Shown piece by piece: positions 1 through 9,319 of a stretch of 37,014 nucleotides of DNA. Position numbers and translations under genes: made by a program. Positions within the stretch are counted from its first letter, which is position 1. Each line of letters opens with the position of its first letter. The DNA comes from Candidatus Nanopelagicaceae bacterium (GTDB lineage Bacteria > Actinomycetota > Actinomycetes > Nanopelagicales > Nanopelagicaceae): assembly GCA_030730425.1 (NCBI GenBank), contig JANQVH010000008.1, positions 8,295 to 45,308 on the forward strand. The letters run 5' to 3'. The notes beneath the pieces were generated by a model, which searched no databases, had not been told where the DNA came from, and saw only the letters and a program-made list of their open reading frames with translations.

Positions 1-475
1 CTTCGATTCCAAGATCATCAGAGACTGCAGCTAGGAGAGCTCTTGATACCTCCGCCCCTGTTGCATCTCCTCCGGCATGAAGGATTCGATTTCTTAAGTG
101 CCCACCCTCTCTAGTTAGCGCAATCTCACCAGTCTCTGATTTATCAAAGACAGCGCCTCTTGCAATTAATTTTCTTACCGCCTCTGGACCTTCACTGACC
201 AATACTTTTACCGCTGTTAAATCACATAGACCTGCTCCGGCAACAAGGGTGTCTTTTTCATGTTGGCTTGGTGAATCTCCAGGCCCTAGAGCTGCAGCAA
301 TTCCACCTTGCGCCCATTTTGTTGAGCCAGCATCAATAGATGATTTAGTTACCAGTAATACCGAGAGATTATGTGCTCGAATCTGAAGCGCAGTAGTAAG
401 GCCAGCAACGCCGGAGCCAATAACTACAACATCGGCCTGGGCTCTCCAGCCAGGAAGTGGCGCTTTGAGTCTCAT
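1..475 (-). CDS. nadB: L-aspartate oxidase, N-terminal part (cut by window edge)
   Basis: FAD enzyme that oxidises L-aspartate to iminoaspartate, the first step of de novo NAD synthesis. I translated the minus strand from the ATG at 475: about 158 residues are visible with no stop before the window edge. The dinucleotide-binding motif GSGVAG lies at residues 20-25, followed by the WAQGGIAAAL stretch and by REGGHLRNRILHAGGDATG, both hallmarks of the NadB/succinate dehydrogenase flavoprotein family and of NadB in particular. Its start overlaps the panC stop in an ATGA, so it is translationally coupled to panC. The C-terminal part, including most substrate-binding residues, is outside the window. 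NadB is clearly favoured over SdhA or FrdA by the motif wording and the neighbours. Confidence 0.93.
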   Translation of the reverse strand, partial: MRLKAPLPGWRAQADVVVIGSGVAGLTTALQIRAHNLSVLLVTKSSIDAGSTKWAQGGIAAALGPGDSPSQHEKDTLVAGAGLCDLTAVKVLVSEGPEAVRKLIARGAVFDKSETGEIALTREGGHLRNRILHAGGDATGAEVSRALLAAVSDDLGIE

Positions 476-1281
476 GTGCGCACCAGAGAGTTCTGCATCG
501 CCATATTATCGATCAATCTAACGCCCTCAATCCATCCTGCAATAATTACTCGAGTTTTAATACTTGATTCATCTGCAACTTGAAAGCTCTCTTCATCAAT
601 TATTTCAGCGTAATCTAAAATAAATGAATCTTGCCTCTCTATCTGCTTCAAAGCTTGGCGCGCACCAGTAAGGCTTGATTCACTACTTGCCGCACTTAGT
701 ACTTTTGAAATTACCTGAGCGCCTTCAAGGCCTTGATCACTTAATCGCACATTTCTCGAGGAGAGAGCAAGGCCGCTGTTATCTCTAATAGTTGGCGCAG
801 CAATTATCTGGATCTCTGGATGAAGCTTTGCTGCCATCTCTTTAATAAGAAAGAGTTGCTGGAAATCCTTCTCGCCAAAGATTGCATATTTTGGCCTACT
901 TAATTCAAAGAGGCGATTAACTACCGTTAATACTCCATCAAAGTGACCTGGGCGATGAACTCCTTCAAAGCTTCTTCCAATCTCACCTGATGAGAGCTTC
1001 TCTAATTCACCTGGATAAATACTTTGATAACTTGGTCGCCAGAGAATTGTTGCTCCAGCCTCTTTAGCCAATTGGCCATCATGTTTTGGAGTGCTTGGAT
1101 ATTTAGCTAGATCTTCTTTATTCTCAAATTGGAGAGGATTAACAAATATAGAGACGACTACCTCATCTGCTAATTCGCAGGCGCGCCTAATTAGTGATTG
1201 ATGGCCAGCGTGAAGAGCTCCCATGGTGGGAACAAATGCGCATGGGTTATCAAGGTCAGTAAGGAGGTCTACTTCTTTCAC
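472..1281 (-). CDS. panC: Pantothenate synthetase (pantoate--beta-alanine ligase)
   Basis: Condenses pantoate with beta-alanine using ATP in vitamin B5/CoA synthesis. The 269-residue product has the HIGH-like nucleotide-binding motif PTMGALHAGH at residues 18-27, the FGEKDFQQL segment and the SSRNVRL motif typical of PanC. The start is a GTG at 1281 with a GGAG about 11 nt upstream; an in-frame stop eight codons earlier rules out a longer protein. The N-terminus before PTMGALH is therefore about ten residues shorter than in typical PanC. It lies 54 nt downstream of folK and overlaps nadB by 4 nt. No panD lies between panC and nadB, although many actinobacteria carry it there. Confidence 0.95.
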   Translation of the reverse strand: MKEVDLLTDLDNPCAFVPTMGALHAGHQSLIRRACELADEVVVSIFVNPLQFENKEDLAKYPSTPKHDGQLAKEAGATILWRPSYQSIYPGELEKLSSGEIGRSFEGVHRPGHFDGVLTVVNRLFELSRPKYAIFGEKDFQQLFLIKEMAAKLHPEIQIIAAPTIRDNSGLALSSRNVRLSDQGLEGAQVISKVLSAASSESSLTGARQALKQIERQDSFILDYAEIIDEESFQVADESSIKTRVIIAGWIEGVRLIDNMAMQNSLVRT

Positions 1282-1335
1282 CTTATTTACAGCTCCAGTC
1301 CGTTAGTGGTACCAGGCAATGGCAAGTCTACCCCG

Positions 1336-1785
1336 CTAAATCAGGGCTGCCAAAAGCTCTTTGACCGCTCCAAAACCAGTTAATTGCGCCTCTGGATCTA
1401 TCTCTAACCAAGGCTGCAAAACAAACTCCCGCTCATAAGCCCTTGGATGAGGAAGAGTTAAATTCTCGCTATTAATGACCATTCCTTGATAATCAATAAT
1501 ATCTAGATCTATTGAGCGAGCAGCGTTAACAGTACTTCTCTTTCTTCCAAGACGCTCCTCAATATCTAGTAGCTCCTTCATTAATTGCTCTGCTTCTAAC
1601 TTAGTTTCACCAATTAATACTGCATTTATATAGTTGGGTTGGTCTTCGCTAACTTTAAAAGGCTTGGTTTCATAGAAAGAGGATATTGCTTCTATAACTA
1701 TTACTTTTCTAAGCTTCTCTATTGCTTCTTCTAATTGCGCTCTAGGTTCTCCAAGGTTTGCACCGAGTGCAATAACTACTCTCAT
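1336..1785 (-). CDS. folK: 6-hydroxymethyl-7,8-dihydropterin pyrophosphokinase
   Basis: Transfers pyrophosphate from ATP to hydroxymethyl-dihydropterin in folate synthesis. The 149-residue protein has ALGANLG near the N-terminus, the RSIDLDIIDY metal- and ATP-binding segment and LPHPRAYEREFVLQPW, all HPPK signatures, and it is of normal length. Its start overlaps the end of folB by 4 nt (1782-1785), so it is coupled in the order folE-folP-folB-folK. The pathway order in this operon is complete from GTP cyclohydrolase to dihydropteroate, apart from the dephosphorylation step. Confidence 0.95.
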   Translation of the reverse strand: MRVVIALGANLGEPRAQLEEAIEKLRKVIVIEAISSFYETKPFKVSEDQPNYINAVLIGETKLEAEQLMKELLDIEERLGRKRSTVNAARSIDLDIIDYQGMVINSENLTLPHPRAYEREFVLQPWLEIDPEAQLTGFGAVKELLAALI

Positions 1786-2144
1786 CGCTTTACTTTTATG
1801 CTTACCGAGACATCTATAAAGCTAACCTCTATCGGGGCTTTAGGTTTATGAACCGTAACTTTTATCTCATCTATTTCCTGAAATGAATCCAAAGCCTTAA
1901 TACCAATTCGGTAAGCAAGGCTTTCAATGAGATTAACAGCAGGGCCGGTGATTTCGCCATGAATCAAAATAGCTAGGGCGTTGTAATCAACGCTCTTTTT
2001 TATATCATCACTCTTTCCTGCTTTAGATAAATCCAGCTCTACCTCTACATCAACAACAAAGAGTTGGCCATTTCTTCTCTCATCTTCTAATAGTCCGTGA
2101 TAGCCATGAGCTTGGATCCCTGTTATCGATATCTTGTCGCTCAT
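1782..2144 (-). CDS. folB: Dihydroneopterin aldolase
   Basis: Cleaves dihydroneopterin to 6-hydroxymethyl-dihydropterin and glycolaldehyde. The 120-residue product has the family's GIQAHGYHGLLEDERRNGQ start, the DYNAL segment, and NLIESLAYRI followed by VTVHKPKAPI, matching the DHNA fold with its substrate-binding Glu and Lys. Start and stop overlap folP and folK by 4 nt each, so translation is coupled along the operon. Confidence 0.95.
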   Translation of the reverse strand: MSDKISITGIQAHGYHGLLEDERRNGQLFVVDVEVELDLSKAGKSDDIKKSVDYNALAILIHGEITGPAVNLIESLAYRIGIKALDSFQEIDEIKVTVHKPKAPIEVSFIDVSVSIKVKR

Positions 2145-2950
2145 GTTGAAACCCTACCTTTAGCAAGTGAGTTAACAGTTGCGATGGCATCTTTATGAGG
2201 CTTAACCGAATGGGTGCGAACGGCCCAGATACTCTGCTTTGCAACCATTGCAGTTATTGCAATTGAAGCTGCCTCTCGATCTTCGGTATTACTTGAGCCG
2301 GTAAGTTCTCCTAAGAATCGCTTTCTTGAAGCTCCAATTAGTATCGGATAGCCCAGAAGTGCAAGCCGATCAAGGTTTCTCAATAACTCCCAATTGTGCT
2401 CAGCTAACTTTGAAAAGCCGATACCTGGATCAATTATCAATTGATCAGGATTAACTCCTGCTGCGATTGCTGACTCAACTCTATTTTCTAGCTCTTCTTT
2501 TACTTCCTTAACTACATCAGCATAGTTGGCATGTTCTTGCATATTCTTTGAGTGGGCTCTCCAGTGCATTGCTATATATTGGACTTTAGGATTTTCAGCA
2601 ATTACTTTATACATCTTCTCATCAGCAAGGCCGCCACTAACATCATTGACATATTCCACGCCTAATTTAATTGCCTCTTTAGCGATAGTAGATCTAGTGG
2701 TATCGATTGAAAGAGCTACCTCTTTTTTCACTAACTCACTTATTACCGGAATTACTCGGCTTCTCTCTTCATCTTCACTAATTCTCTCTGCTCCAGGTTT
2801 TGTTGATTCCCCGCCAATATCAATTATGTCTACTCCTTCAGCAATCATTTCATCTGCTCGCCTTAGGGCATCTTCTATTCTGAAATGCATGCCGCCATCA
2901 GCAAAGGAATCAGGGGTGGTGTTTAAGATTCCCATTACTAAAGTGCTCAT
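2141..2950 (-). CDS. folP: Dihydropteroate synthase
   Basis: Joins hydroxymethyl-dihydropterin pyrophosphate to p-aminobenzoate; this is the sulfonamide target. The 269-residue TIM-barrel protein carries ILNTTPDSFADGG at residues 8-20, DIGGESTKPGA, VNDVSGG, DPGIGFSK and the GASRKRF loop, so all signature regions are present. It lies 2 nt after folE and overlaps folB by 4 nt. Confidence 0.96.
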   Translation of the reverse strand: MSTLVMGILNTTPDSFADGGMHFRIEDALRRADEMIAEGVDIIDIGGESTKPGAERISEDEERSRVIPVISELVKKEVALSIDTTRSTIAKEAIKLGVEYVNDVSGGLADEKMYKVIAENPKVQYIAMHWRAHSKNMQEHANYADVVKEVKEELENRVESAIAAGVNPDQLIIDPGIGFSKLAEHNWELLRNLDRLALLGYPILIGASRKRFLGELTGSSNTEDREAASIAITAMVAKQSIWAVRTHSVKPHKDAIATVNSLAKGRVST

Positions 2951-2952
2951 TG

Positions 2953-3525
2953 TTATTTACCAGTAATTAAACTCATTGCCTCAGCTCTAGTTGCTGGATC
3001 TCTTAACATCCCGCGAACAGCGCTAGTAACAGTTCTTGCTTGCGACTTTCTAACTCCCCGCATTGACATACAGAGATGTTCACAATCAATAATTACAATT
3101 ACGCCTCCTGGTTGAAGAATTTCAACCATAGAATCTGCAATCTGAGTTGTTAACCTCTCTTGGACTTGAGGACGTCTGGCATAGAGATCAACAAGTCTGG
3201 CTAGCTTGGAGAGCCCGGTTACTTTTCCAGATTCTCCAGGGATATAACCAATATGGGCTACACCAAAGAAAGGCGCTAGATGGTGCTCACAATGTGAGTA
3301 AACCTCAATATCTTTAACGATTATCAGCTCTTCATGGCCTAAATCAAAGGTGGTAGTTAAAACATCTTTTGGATCTTGATAGAGGCCTTGGAAGTTTTCT
3401 TTTAGAGCTCTTGCTACTCGTTTTGGAGTATCACGTAGCCCCTCGCGATCAAGGTCCTCGCCAAGTGCTGCAAGTAGCTCACTTATCGCTCGCTCAGCCC
3501 TATCCTGATCAAAGGATTTACTCAT
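2953..3525 (-). CDS. folE: GTP cyclohydrolase I
   Basis: Converts GTP to dihydroneopterin triphosphate and formate, the first step of folate synthesis. The 190-residue protein is of normal length. It contains the zinc and catalytic motif [12 protein letters not shown], the [10 protein letters not shown] segment, QERLT and [12 protein letters not shown], whose cysteine completes the zinc site. This identifies the zinc-dependent FolE type rather than FolE2. It begins 4 nt after the ftsH stop and so is probably transcribed with it. Confidence 0.97.
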   Translation of the reverse strand: MSKSFDQDRAERAISELLAALGEDLDREGLRDTPKRVARALKENFQGLYQDPKDVLTTTFDLGHEELIIVKDIEVYSHCEHHLAPFFGVAHIGYIPGESGKVTGLSKLARLVDLYARRPQVQERLTTQIADSMVEILQPGGVIVIIDCEHLCMSMRGVRKSQARTVTSAVRGMLRDPATRAEAMSLITGK

Positions 3526-3529
3526 CTAA

Positions 3530-5557
3530 CTAAGCTTCTTTCGAAGGTGGCTTTTTCTTTCGCTTAACGCCTTCATCGCTCTTGCTATTTACTCTTGCTT
3601 TAATTGCAACTGGCGGAATGCGAGAGGGAATACGAGAGGCAGATCCAGTCCATGCTGGACGCTTAGGTCTTGAAGCCACATGTTTAAAGATTGCTGCAAT
3701 TTCTTCCTTCTGCAGTGTTTCTTTCTCTAATAGCTCTTCAACTAAGGCATCAAGGATTGAGCGATTTTCAATTAATATTTCATAGGCCTCTTCATGGGCT
3801 TGGCCGATTAGATTCTTTATCTCTTGATCAATAGTTGCTGCTAAATCCTCTGAATAATCTCGTTGATGTCCGTAATCTCTTCCCATAAATGGAGCAGCAT
3901 CACTATTTCCTAACTTGATTGCACCTAGCTTCTCAGTCATACCGTATTGAGTAACCATTGCGCGAGCAAGAGCAGTTGCTTTCTCAATATCGTTAGATGC
4001 TCCTGTTGTTGGATCATGGAAGACTAATTCTTCTGCAGCTCTTCCGCCCATTGTGTATGCAAGTTGATCAAGCATCTGATTTCTTGTGGTGGAGTATTTA
4101 TCTTCATCAGGTAAGACCATGGTGTAACCAAGTGCTCGCCCTCTTGGCAAAATTGTTATCTTATGAACTGGATCAGTGTGAGGAAGTGCGTGAGCGACTA
4201 GCGCATGGCCACCTTCATGATAGGCAGTAACTCTGCGCTCCTCCTCGCTCATAAGCCTTGATTTACGCTGCGGTCCAGCCATCACACGATCAATGGCTTC
4301 ATCGACATCAGTTGATGAAATTACCTTGCGGTTTTCTCTAGCAGTTAAAAGAGCTGCTTCATTTAAAACATTTGCTAGATCTGCTCCCGTAAATCCTGGA
4401 GTCCTTCGAGCTATCGCCAAAAGATTAAGGCCTTTTTCTAGAGGTTTATTCTTAGAGTGAACTTTAATTATCGCCTCGCGCCCTTTTACATCTGGGCGGT
4501 CCACGCCAATTTGGCGGTCAAATCTTCCGGGGCGAAGTAGCGCTGGATCTAAAATATCTGGACGGTTTGTTGCTGCAATAAGTATTACCTGTTCATGCGC
4601 TTCAAAGCCATCCATCTCAACTAGTAATTGATTTAAAGTCTGTTCGCGTTCATCATGTCCGCCGCCCATTCCTGCGCCGCGATGACGACCAACTGCATCA
4701 ATCTCATCAACAAAGATAATTGCAGGAGCATTTGCCTTTGCTTGAGTAAATAGATCTCTCACGCGAGCAGCTCCCACACCAACAAACATTTCAACGAAGT
4801 CAGAACCTGAGATGGAATAGAAAGGAACTTTCGCCTCTCCTGCCACCGCTCTTGCAAGAAGAGTCTTTCCAGTTCCTGGAGGGCCAAACAAAAGAACTCC
4901 CTTAGGAATCTTTGCTCCAATTTCTTGATACTTCTTAGGCTCTGCCAGGAAATCTTTAATCTCCCTAAACTCTTCAATTGCCTCATCAGCTCCTGCAACA
5001 TCAGCAAAGGTAACTTGCGGAACTTCATTGTCATGAAGCTTTGCCTTGGAGCGACCAAAGGAAAATACTTTTGATCCTCCTTGTGATCGACTCAAGAAGA
5101 ATAGGAGTAAAAACGCTAGAAGAAGTATTGGGCCTAAGGTAAAGAGGATCGAGACCAGAATGTTGACCTTAGGAACAGTCACATCCCACTCTTTTGCAGG
5201 CTGATTTGCCGTTAAAAGATTAATAAGTATCGGCTCTTGCCCTGTGACATAAGAAGCCTCGACCTTGGTAGCTCCATTTATTGCCACCCCAGGTTTAAGA
5301 ACTAATTGAATCTTTTGATCTCGGTCAACGATATTGGCAGATTCCACATCCCCTCTTGTAATTGCTGCCATAGCCTTTGAGGTATCGATCTTTGTAAATT
5401 GATTACTGCCAGATGAAATCTGACCAAAGATAGTTACGCCAACTATTGCAACTAAAATCCAAAATAAGGGGCGTCTAAATATTTTCTGAGGCGCTGGCTT
5501 CTTACCAGATTTGGCAGGAAGCTTAGGAGGTTTTACTTTTATTTTCTTATCGGCCAT
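3530..5557 (-). CDS. ftsH: ATP-dependent zinc metalloprotease FtsH
   Basis: Membrane-anchored AAA+ protease that degrades misfolded membrane and short-lived cytosolic proteins. The 675-residue protein has a basic N-terminus, a first membrane segment near 31-47, an extracytoplasmic domain, and a second membrane segment near 132-156. Walker A GPPGTGKT is at 225-232, Walker B IIFVDEID near 280, the second region of homology [19 protein letters not shown] follows, and the HEGGH zinc motif is at 447-451. The third zinc-ligand region, [10 protein letters not shown], is also present. The tail is basic and proline-rich. The hpt-ftsH-folE order is conserved in actinobacteria. Confidence 0.98.
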   Translation of the reverse strand: MADKKIKVKPPKLPAKSGKKPAPQKIFRRPLFWILVAIVGVTIFGQISSGSNQFTKIDTSKAMAAITRGDVESANIVDRDQKIQLVLKPGVAINGATKVEASYVTGQEPILINLLTANQPAKEWDVTVPKVNILVSILFTLGPILLLAFLLLFFLSRSQGGSKVFSFGRSKAKLHDNEVPQVTFADVAGADEAIEEFREIKDFLAEPKKYQEIGAKIPKGVLLFGPPGTGKTLLARAVAGEAKVPFYSISGSDFVEMFVGVGAARVRDLFTQAKANAPAIIFVDEIDAVGRHRGAGMGGGHDEREQTLNQLLVEMDGFEAHEQVILIAATNRPDILDPALLRPGRFDRQIGVDRPDVKGREAIIKVHSKNKPLEKGLNLLAIARRTPGFTGADLANVLNEAALLTARENRKVISSTDVDEAIDRVMAGPQRKSRLMSEEERRVTAYHEGGHALVAHALPHTDPVHKITILPRGRALGYTMVLPDEDKYSTTRNQMLDQLAYTMGGRAAEELVFHDPTTGASNDIEKATALARAMVTQYGMTEKLGAIKLGNSDAAPFMGRDYGHQRDYSEDLAATIDQEIKNLIGQAHEEAYEILIENRSILDALVEELLEKETLQKEEIAAIFKHVASRPKRPAWTGSASRIPSRIPPVAIKARVNSKSDEGVKRKKKPPSKEA

Positions 5558-5559
5558 GT

Positions 5560-6111
5560 TTACTCATACATATGCTTAGCAAGCACGGCAATAAAGGGAA
5601 GGTTTCTATACTTCTCATTGAAATCTAGTCCATAGCCAATGACGAAATCCTTTGGAATATCAAATCCTACATATTTCACTGCAACTTCAACTTGAGCAGA
5701 TTCTGGTTTTCTAAGAACAGTCATTATCTCAACGCTCTTTGCTCCACGAGATTTAAGGTTTGCACTTAACCAATCTAGAGTTAGGCCAGTATCAACGATA
5801 TCTTCAACGATTAAGACATTTCTTCCAGTGATATCTTTATCTAAATCTTTCATAATTCTTACAACACCTGATGATTTGGTTCCAGAGCCATAGGATGAAA
5901 CAGCCATCCAATCCATATCTAGATGTCTATTGATATATCGTGATAGGTCAGCCATCACCATCACTGCGCCTTTTAATACGCCGATAAGCAAGAGATCTTG
6001 ATTTTTATAATCTGCTTCAATCTGGGCAGCTATCTCTTTTAAGCGGGCTTGTAACTTCTCATCAGTTACTACAACTCTTTCGATCTCGCCCTTAACTGAT
6101 TCCAGATCCAC
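5560..6111 (-). CDS. hpt: Hypoxanthine phosphoribosyltransferase
   Basis: Purine salvage enzyme that joins hypoxanthine (or guanine) to PRPP. The 183-residue protein shows LLIGVLKGAVMVMADLSRYI, the PRPP-binding loop VLIVEDIVDTGLTL, and the C-terminal FVIGYGLDFNEKYRNLPFI, all diagnostic of HGPRT. It sits between tilS and ftsH, as in most actinobacteria, and ends 2 nt before the ftsH start. Confidence 0.96.
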   Translation of the reverse strand: MDLESVKGEIERVVVTDEKLQARLKEIAAQIEADYKNQDLLLIGVLKGAVMVMADLSRYINRHLDMDWMAVSSYGSGTKSSGVVRIMKDLDKDITGRNVLIVEDIVDTGLTLDWLSANLKSRGAKSVEIMTVLRKPESAQVEVAVKYVGFDIPKDFVIGYGLDFNEKYRNLPFIAVLAKHMYE

Positions 6112-6135
6112 TGTCGCCCTCTCGCCTTGTATTAA

Positions 6136-7113
6136 CTATTCCTGCCCACTGCTTTTAGAGAGCGAAAGTCTGCCCGAAATTCGAGCCACGGTCACACCAC
6201 CAGGAAGTGAGATAGCCCCTTGCCCCTTCCAGGCTGTGATGAGAGCCTCAACAGGCTCAATATGCTCTGCTGAAAGTGAGCCCTGCGGGGCTCCAGCTAG
6301 ATAGATAGCTCTTCTTAAGATTCTAGTTCTAATGGCCCGGGGCTGTGATTCAAGCTTTGAGATATCTAGTGATGCTGGCTCTAACCCGGAAAAAATCTCA
6401 TCACTTAATGAATCAAGTGCATCAGCATCATCTCGAAGTAACTTGGCAGATCTTGCAAGGGCATCACTAATGCCAGGGCCAATCTCCTTCTCCATTGTTG
6501 GCAGAACTACTTCGCGCACTCTCACTCTTGTAAATTCCATCGATTGATTATGTGGATCTTGCCAGAACTTAATTCCAGCTTCTTCACATGCTGCCTCTGT
6601 TTGCGCTCTAGTAATTGCAAGAAGAGGTCTGCGATAGCGATCAACTCTTGCTGCCATTCCTGATAGTGAGCGAGATCCAGAGCCACGAGAGAGTCCAAGA
6701 AGTACTGTCTCTGCCTGATCATCTCTTGTATGTCCTAGAAAAATAGCAACTGCGTTATGAGAGTTAGCCACATCGCTTAAAGCTTGATAGCGCGCTCTTC
6801 TTGCTGATGCCTCTAGGCCATCAGTGATTTCAACAGTGACTCGTCTGATTTCGATATTTTCATAACCGATTTTTGTAAGTGTTCTCTTTGTTTCATGGGT
6901 TACATCTGCTGAATTCTTCTGTAGGCCATGATCGATAATTAGCGCAATTACTTTGATTGATTTTGATCTGCATTCAAGTAATAAGGCTGCAGCAAGAGCT
7001 GATGAATCAGCTCCACCAGAGGCAGCAACTAAAACGCTATCGCCTGCAGCAATATCTTCTAATTCAGATCTAACAGCAAGTCGGATCTGATAGAGCGGGG
7101 TAGTTTCGGCCAT
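6136..7113 (-). CDS. tilS: tRNA(Ile) lysidine synthetase
   Basis: Modifies C34 of the CAU-anticodon tRNA-Ile to lysidine, allowing AUA decoding. The N-type ATP-pyrophosphatase loop SGGADSS is at residues 32-38 (from the ATG at 7113), followed by IDHGLQ and GHTRDDQAETVLLGLSRG, all TilS signatures. I chose the ATG at 7113 because the in-frame ATG at 7149 would overlap the upstream gene by 17 nt and add residues unlike the family; the longer form is possible. At about 325 residues it is the short actinobacterial type. It is followed by hpt. Confidence 0.93.
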   Translation of the reverse strand: MAETTPLYQIRLAVRSELEDIAAGDSVLVAASGGADSSALAAALLLECRSKSIKVIALIIDHGLQKNSADVTHETKRTLTKIGYENIEIRRVTVEITDGLEASARRARYQALSDVANSHNAVAIFLGHTRDDQAETVLLGLSRGSGSRSLSGMAARVDRYRRPLLAITRAQTEAACEEAGIKFWQDPHNQSMEFTRVRVREVVLPTMEKEIGPGISDALARSAKLLRDDADALDSLSDEIFSGLEPASLDISKLESQPRAIRTRILRRAIYLAGAPQGSLSAEHIEPVEALITAWKGQGAISLPGGVTVARISGRLSLSKSSGQE

Positions 7114-7132
7114 GAGGCTAAGGGTAATCGCC

Positions 7133-8341
7133 CTAGACCCGGCCTCCATATGGCATTAATCCCTTAACGCTATAGATGTTGGAAAAAAGTAGGCCTGTCT
7201 TTGTGGAATTTGCCTCCCACATCATTCCGTTTCCAGCATAGATAGTGATGTGATGGATGGTGTTTACCGTTCCTTTGTAGGAATAGAAAAGTAGGTCACC
7301 TGGCTCTAATTGACTTAGCGGAACATGCTTGGTGTAACTGAAGTAAAGAGATGAATTGAGACGATCCCAATTTGGCCAGCCAAGTCCTGCTGCGCGATAT
7401 GCGGCATAAACCAAACCAGAGCAATCAAAAGTATTTGGACCTTCATCGCCCCATACATATGGTTTTCTGGCTAGCACTTGCTTCTTGGCAAATGCCACAG
7501 CGACAGCTCGCATCTCAGGTGTGGAACGAGATGTGCTCCGCCCTTTAAATCCTGCATCTGGCCAAACCTTGGTGTAAACATTGGTGGTCGTTGCAATACT
7601 TGCATTTGCTTCTTCTAATAATGCAAGTTGTCTCTGTTGTTCAAGAGTTACACGAGTCTTTCTTGCGGCATTGAGTTCTTTTAATACTTTATCTTGAATC
7701 TTTTGAAGTTTATCTACTTCTCTTTGCTGGGCATTTCTAGCAGCATCTGCCTCAATTTTAGTTTCTTCAACTTTTTCAGTTGCTACCTCTTGCGCTGCCT
7801 TGGCTGAATCAGCTGCTTTCTTAGCTTTCACAGCTGCTTCCTCTGCTGCTTTAAATCTAAATAGAGCTTGAGTATTTTGATTTCCTAGCGTGTCAAGAGT
7901 TGAAAGGCGATCCATTAAATCTTGTGGTCCATCGGAGTGAAGAACTGAGTTTAAATCAGTAAATCCACCGCCCATGATGTAGGCATTGGTGGCAAGGCGA
8001 CCAATGGAATCATGCGCTGCTTTAACTTCACTTACCGAAACGCTATAGGCAGCAGCAGCAGATTCAGCTTCCTTAGTTGCAATTGCTAGCTCTCTCTTTG
8101 CTGCTTCATATTTAGCTCTAGCTGCATTTGAAACTGCTGTTAATTGCTTTAAAGTTAAATTCGCCTTACTTAATTTGGCAGCTGTGATATTTGCTATCTT
8201 TTTTTTCTCTGCTTCAGCTTTCTTTGCCGCCTCAATTTGAGCAAGAGTTGGCTTGGGAGTCTTGCTATAGGCAGGGCTATGAGCAATGAGAAGTAATAAA
8301 GAGGTGGAGAGCGCTATTAAGCGGGCGCGTTTAGATCTCAA
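7133..8341 (-). CDS. Secreted NlpC/P60 peptidoglycan endopeptidase with coiled coil
   Basis: Probable D,L-endopeptidase of the cell wall, RipA/RPF-like in architecture. The start is a TTG at 8341 with a good AGGGAG ribosome site 7 nt before it. Residues 1-26 form a signal peptide ending AYS. Residues 30-250 are rich in Ala, Lys and Glu and predicted to be coiled coil. The C-terminal NlpC/P60 domain begins near 290; the catalytic Cys is 307 in FDCSGLVYAAY and the His pair is at 363-364 in TIHHITIYAG. The substrate is inferred from the family to be the peptide stem of peptidoglycan. It is the first gene of the tilS-hpt-ftsH direction and may share its transcript. Confidence 0.9.
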   Translation of the reverse strand: MRSKRARLIALSTSLLLLIAHSPAYSKTPKPTLAQIEAAKKAEAEKKKIANITAAKLSKANLTLKQLTAVSNAARAKYEAAKRELAIATKEAESAAAAYSVSVSEVKAAHDSIGRLATNAYIMGGGFTDLNSVLHSDGPQDLMDRLSTLDTLGNQNTQALFRFKAAEEAAVKAKKAADSAKAAQEVATEKVEETKIEADAARNAQQREVDKLQKIQDKVLKELNAARKTRVTLEQQRQLALLEEANASIATTTNVYTKVWPDAGFKGRSTSRSTPEMRAVAVAFAKKQVLARKPYVWGDEGPNTFDCSGLVYAAYRAAGLGWPNWDRLNSSLYFSYTKHVPLSQLEPGDLLFYSYKGTVNTIHHITIYAGNGMMWEANSTKTGLLFSNIYSVKGLMPYGGRV

Positions 8342-8432
8342 TTCGTGGCTCCCTGGGGATTGGGGGTCAATTGCTTGAATGAAAGGATAAAGGCCAAGGC
8401 TGGGAAATGCAGGAGAAAAGTAGGTGTGTCAG

Positions 8433-9290
8433 TTAAAAAGTGATGAATATTGCAGCAACTAGGAGAATGGAATAGAGACTTAGGTAGGTAATCGAGCCAT
8501 GAAATATCTTTGCTGCGGACTTCTCAATCTGGGAGCCTCTAAGGCTAGACATCTGTATTGCAAAGAAAATAGTAAGGGCGGTATTTGCAACATAACTCCA
8601 GTTTGGCAGAGATGCTGAGTAGAGAGTTAGGTATGAGGTGGCAAACATTGCAATGGTGTGAAACCACATCTGCTGTTCAACTTTTGCAATTGGAGCAACT
8701 ACTGGAAGCATTGGAATTCCTGCTGCTGCGTAATCATCTTTATATTTAATAGCTAAGGCCCAGAAGTGCGGCGGAGTCCAGAAGAAGATAACCATAAAGA
8801 AGAGAAGCGCTGTGGTATTCAGCGAATTAGTAACCGCTGCCCATCCAATTAGAACTGGCATACACCCTGCAATCCCACCCCAGACAATGTTCTGGGAGGT
8901 GCGCCGCTTAAGACCTACCGTATAGCCAAATACATAGAAGGTGATTGCGCCAATGGTTAGCGCTGTTGCTAAAGGATTGGTAAAGACCCAGAAGATAGAG
9001 AGAGATAGAACTGTTAGCGCTGTTGCAAAAGCAAAGGCTTCATTCTCACTCACCTCTTTATTCACAATCGGACGCTTAGAAGTTCTATCCATTAATTGAT
9101 CGATATCAGATTCAATAATCATATTAAAGGCGTTGGCAGCTCCAGCTGCCAGAGTTCCACCAAGTAGCGTTGCAAGAGAGATTCCAAGTGGTGGAACGCC
9201 ATCTGCTGCAAGAAAGAGGGCAGGTAGGGTGGTTACTAGCAATAATTCCACTACGCGCAATTTCATTAACGCGATATATGGTGAAATCAT
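8433..9290 (-). CDS. ctaB: Heme o synthase (protoheme IX farnesyltransferase)
   Basis: Adds the farnesyl tail to heme b to make heme o for the terminal oxidase. The 285-residue polytopic membrane protein carries the prenyltransferase motif NMIIESDIDQLMDRTSKRP (the NxxxDxxxD type), WTPPHFWALAI, and the second motif KDDYAAAGIPMLPVV. Multiple hydrophobic segments follow. It is slightly shorter than usual for CtaB. A TAATCT hexamer 6 nt before the ATG suggests a leaderless transcript. No other cytochrome oxidase genes are in the window. Confidence 0.95.
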   Translation of the reverse strand: MISPYIALMKLRVVELLLVTTLPALFLAADGVPPLGISLATLLGGTLAAGAANAFNMIIESDIDQLMDRTSKRPIVNKEVSENEAFAFATALTVLSLSIFWVFTNPLATALTIGAITFYVFGYTVGLKRRTSQNIVWGGIAGCMPVLIGWAAVTNSLNTTALLFFMVIFFWTPPHFWALAIKYKDDYAAAGIPMLPVVAPIAKVEQQMWFHTIAMFATSYLTLYSASLPNWSYVANTALTIFFAIQMSSLRGSQIEKSAAKIFHGSITYLSLYSILLVAAIFITF

Positions 9291-9296
9291 GTCGCG

Positions 9297-9302
9297 AGAT
9301 TA
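9297..9302 (-). promoter_or_regulatory. Putative -10 element of ctaB (leaderless)
   Basis: On the minus strand TAATCT is followed by 6 nt and then the ctaB ATG, so transcription would begin at or next to the start codon. No clear -35 box is visible. Confidence 0.4.
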
Positions 9303-9307
9303 CCCTG

Positions 9308-9313
9308 TAGATT
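9308..9313 (+). promoter_or_regulatory. Putative -10 element of the small secreted ORF
   Basis: TAGATT is followed by 6 nt and then the GTG at 9320, the same spacing as at several other operon heads in this window. It lies almost back to back with the ctaB -10. No convincing -35 box is seen. Confidence 0.3.
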
Positions 9314-9319
9314 GAACCG

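Noticed and set aside
371-583. Plus-strand frame at the left edge
   Set aside because: Antisense to nadB and panC, both firmly identified.
7114-7149. Extended TilS start at 7149
   Set aside because: It overlaps the NlpC/P60 gene by 17 nt and adds 12 residues not like the family; kept only as an alternative.
8342-8432. Riboswitch upstream of the NlpC/P60 gene
   Set aside because: Actinobacterial wall hydrolases can have c-di-AMP riboswitches, but this 91-nt gap shows no recognisable conserved core or stem set.
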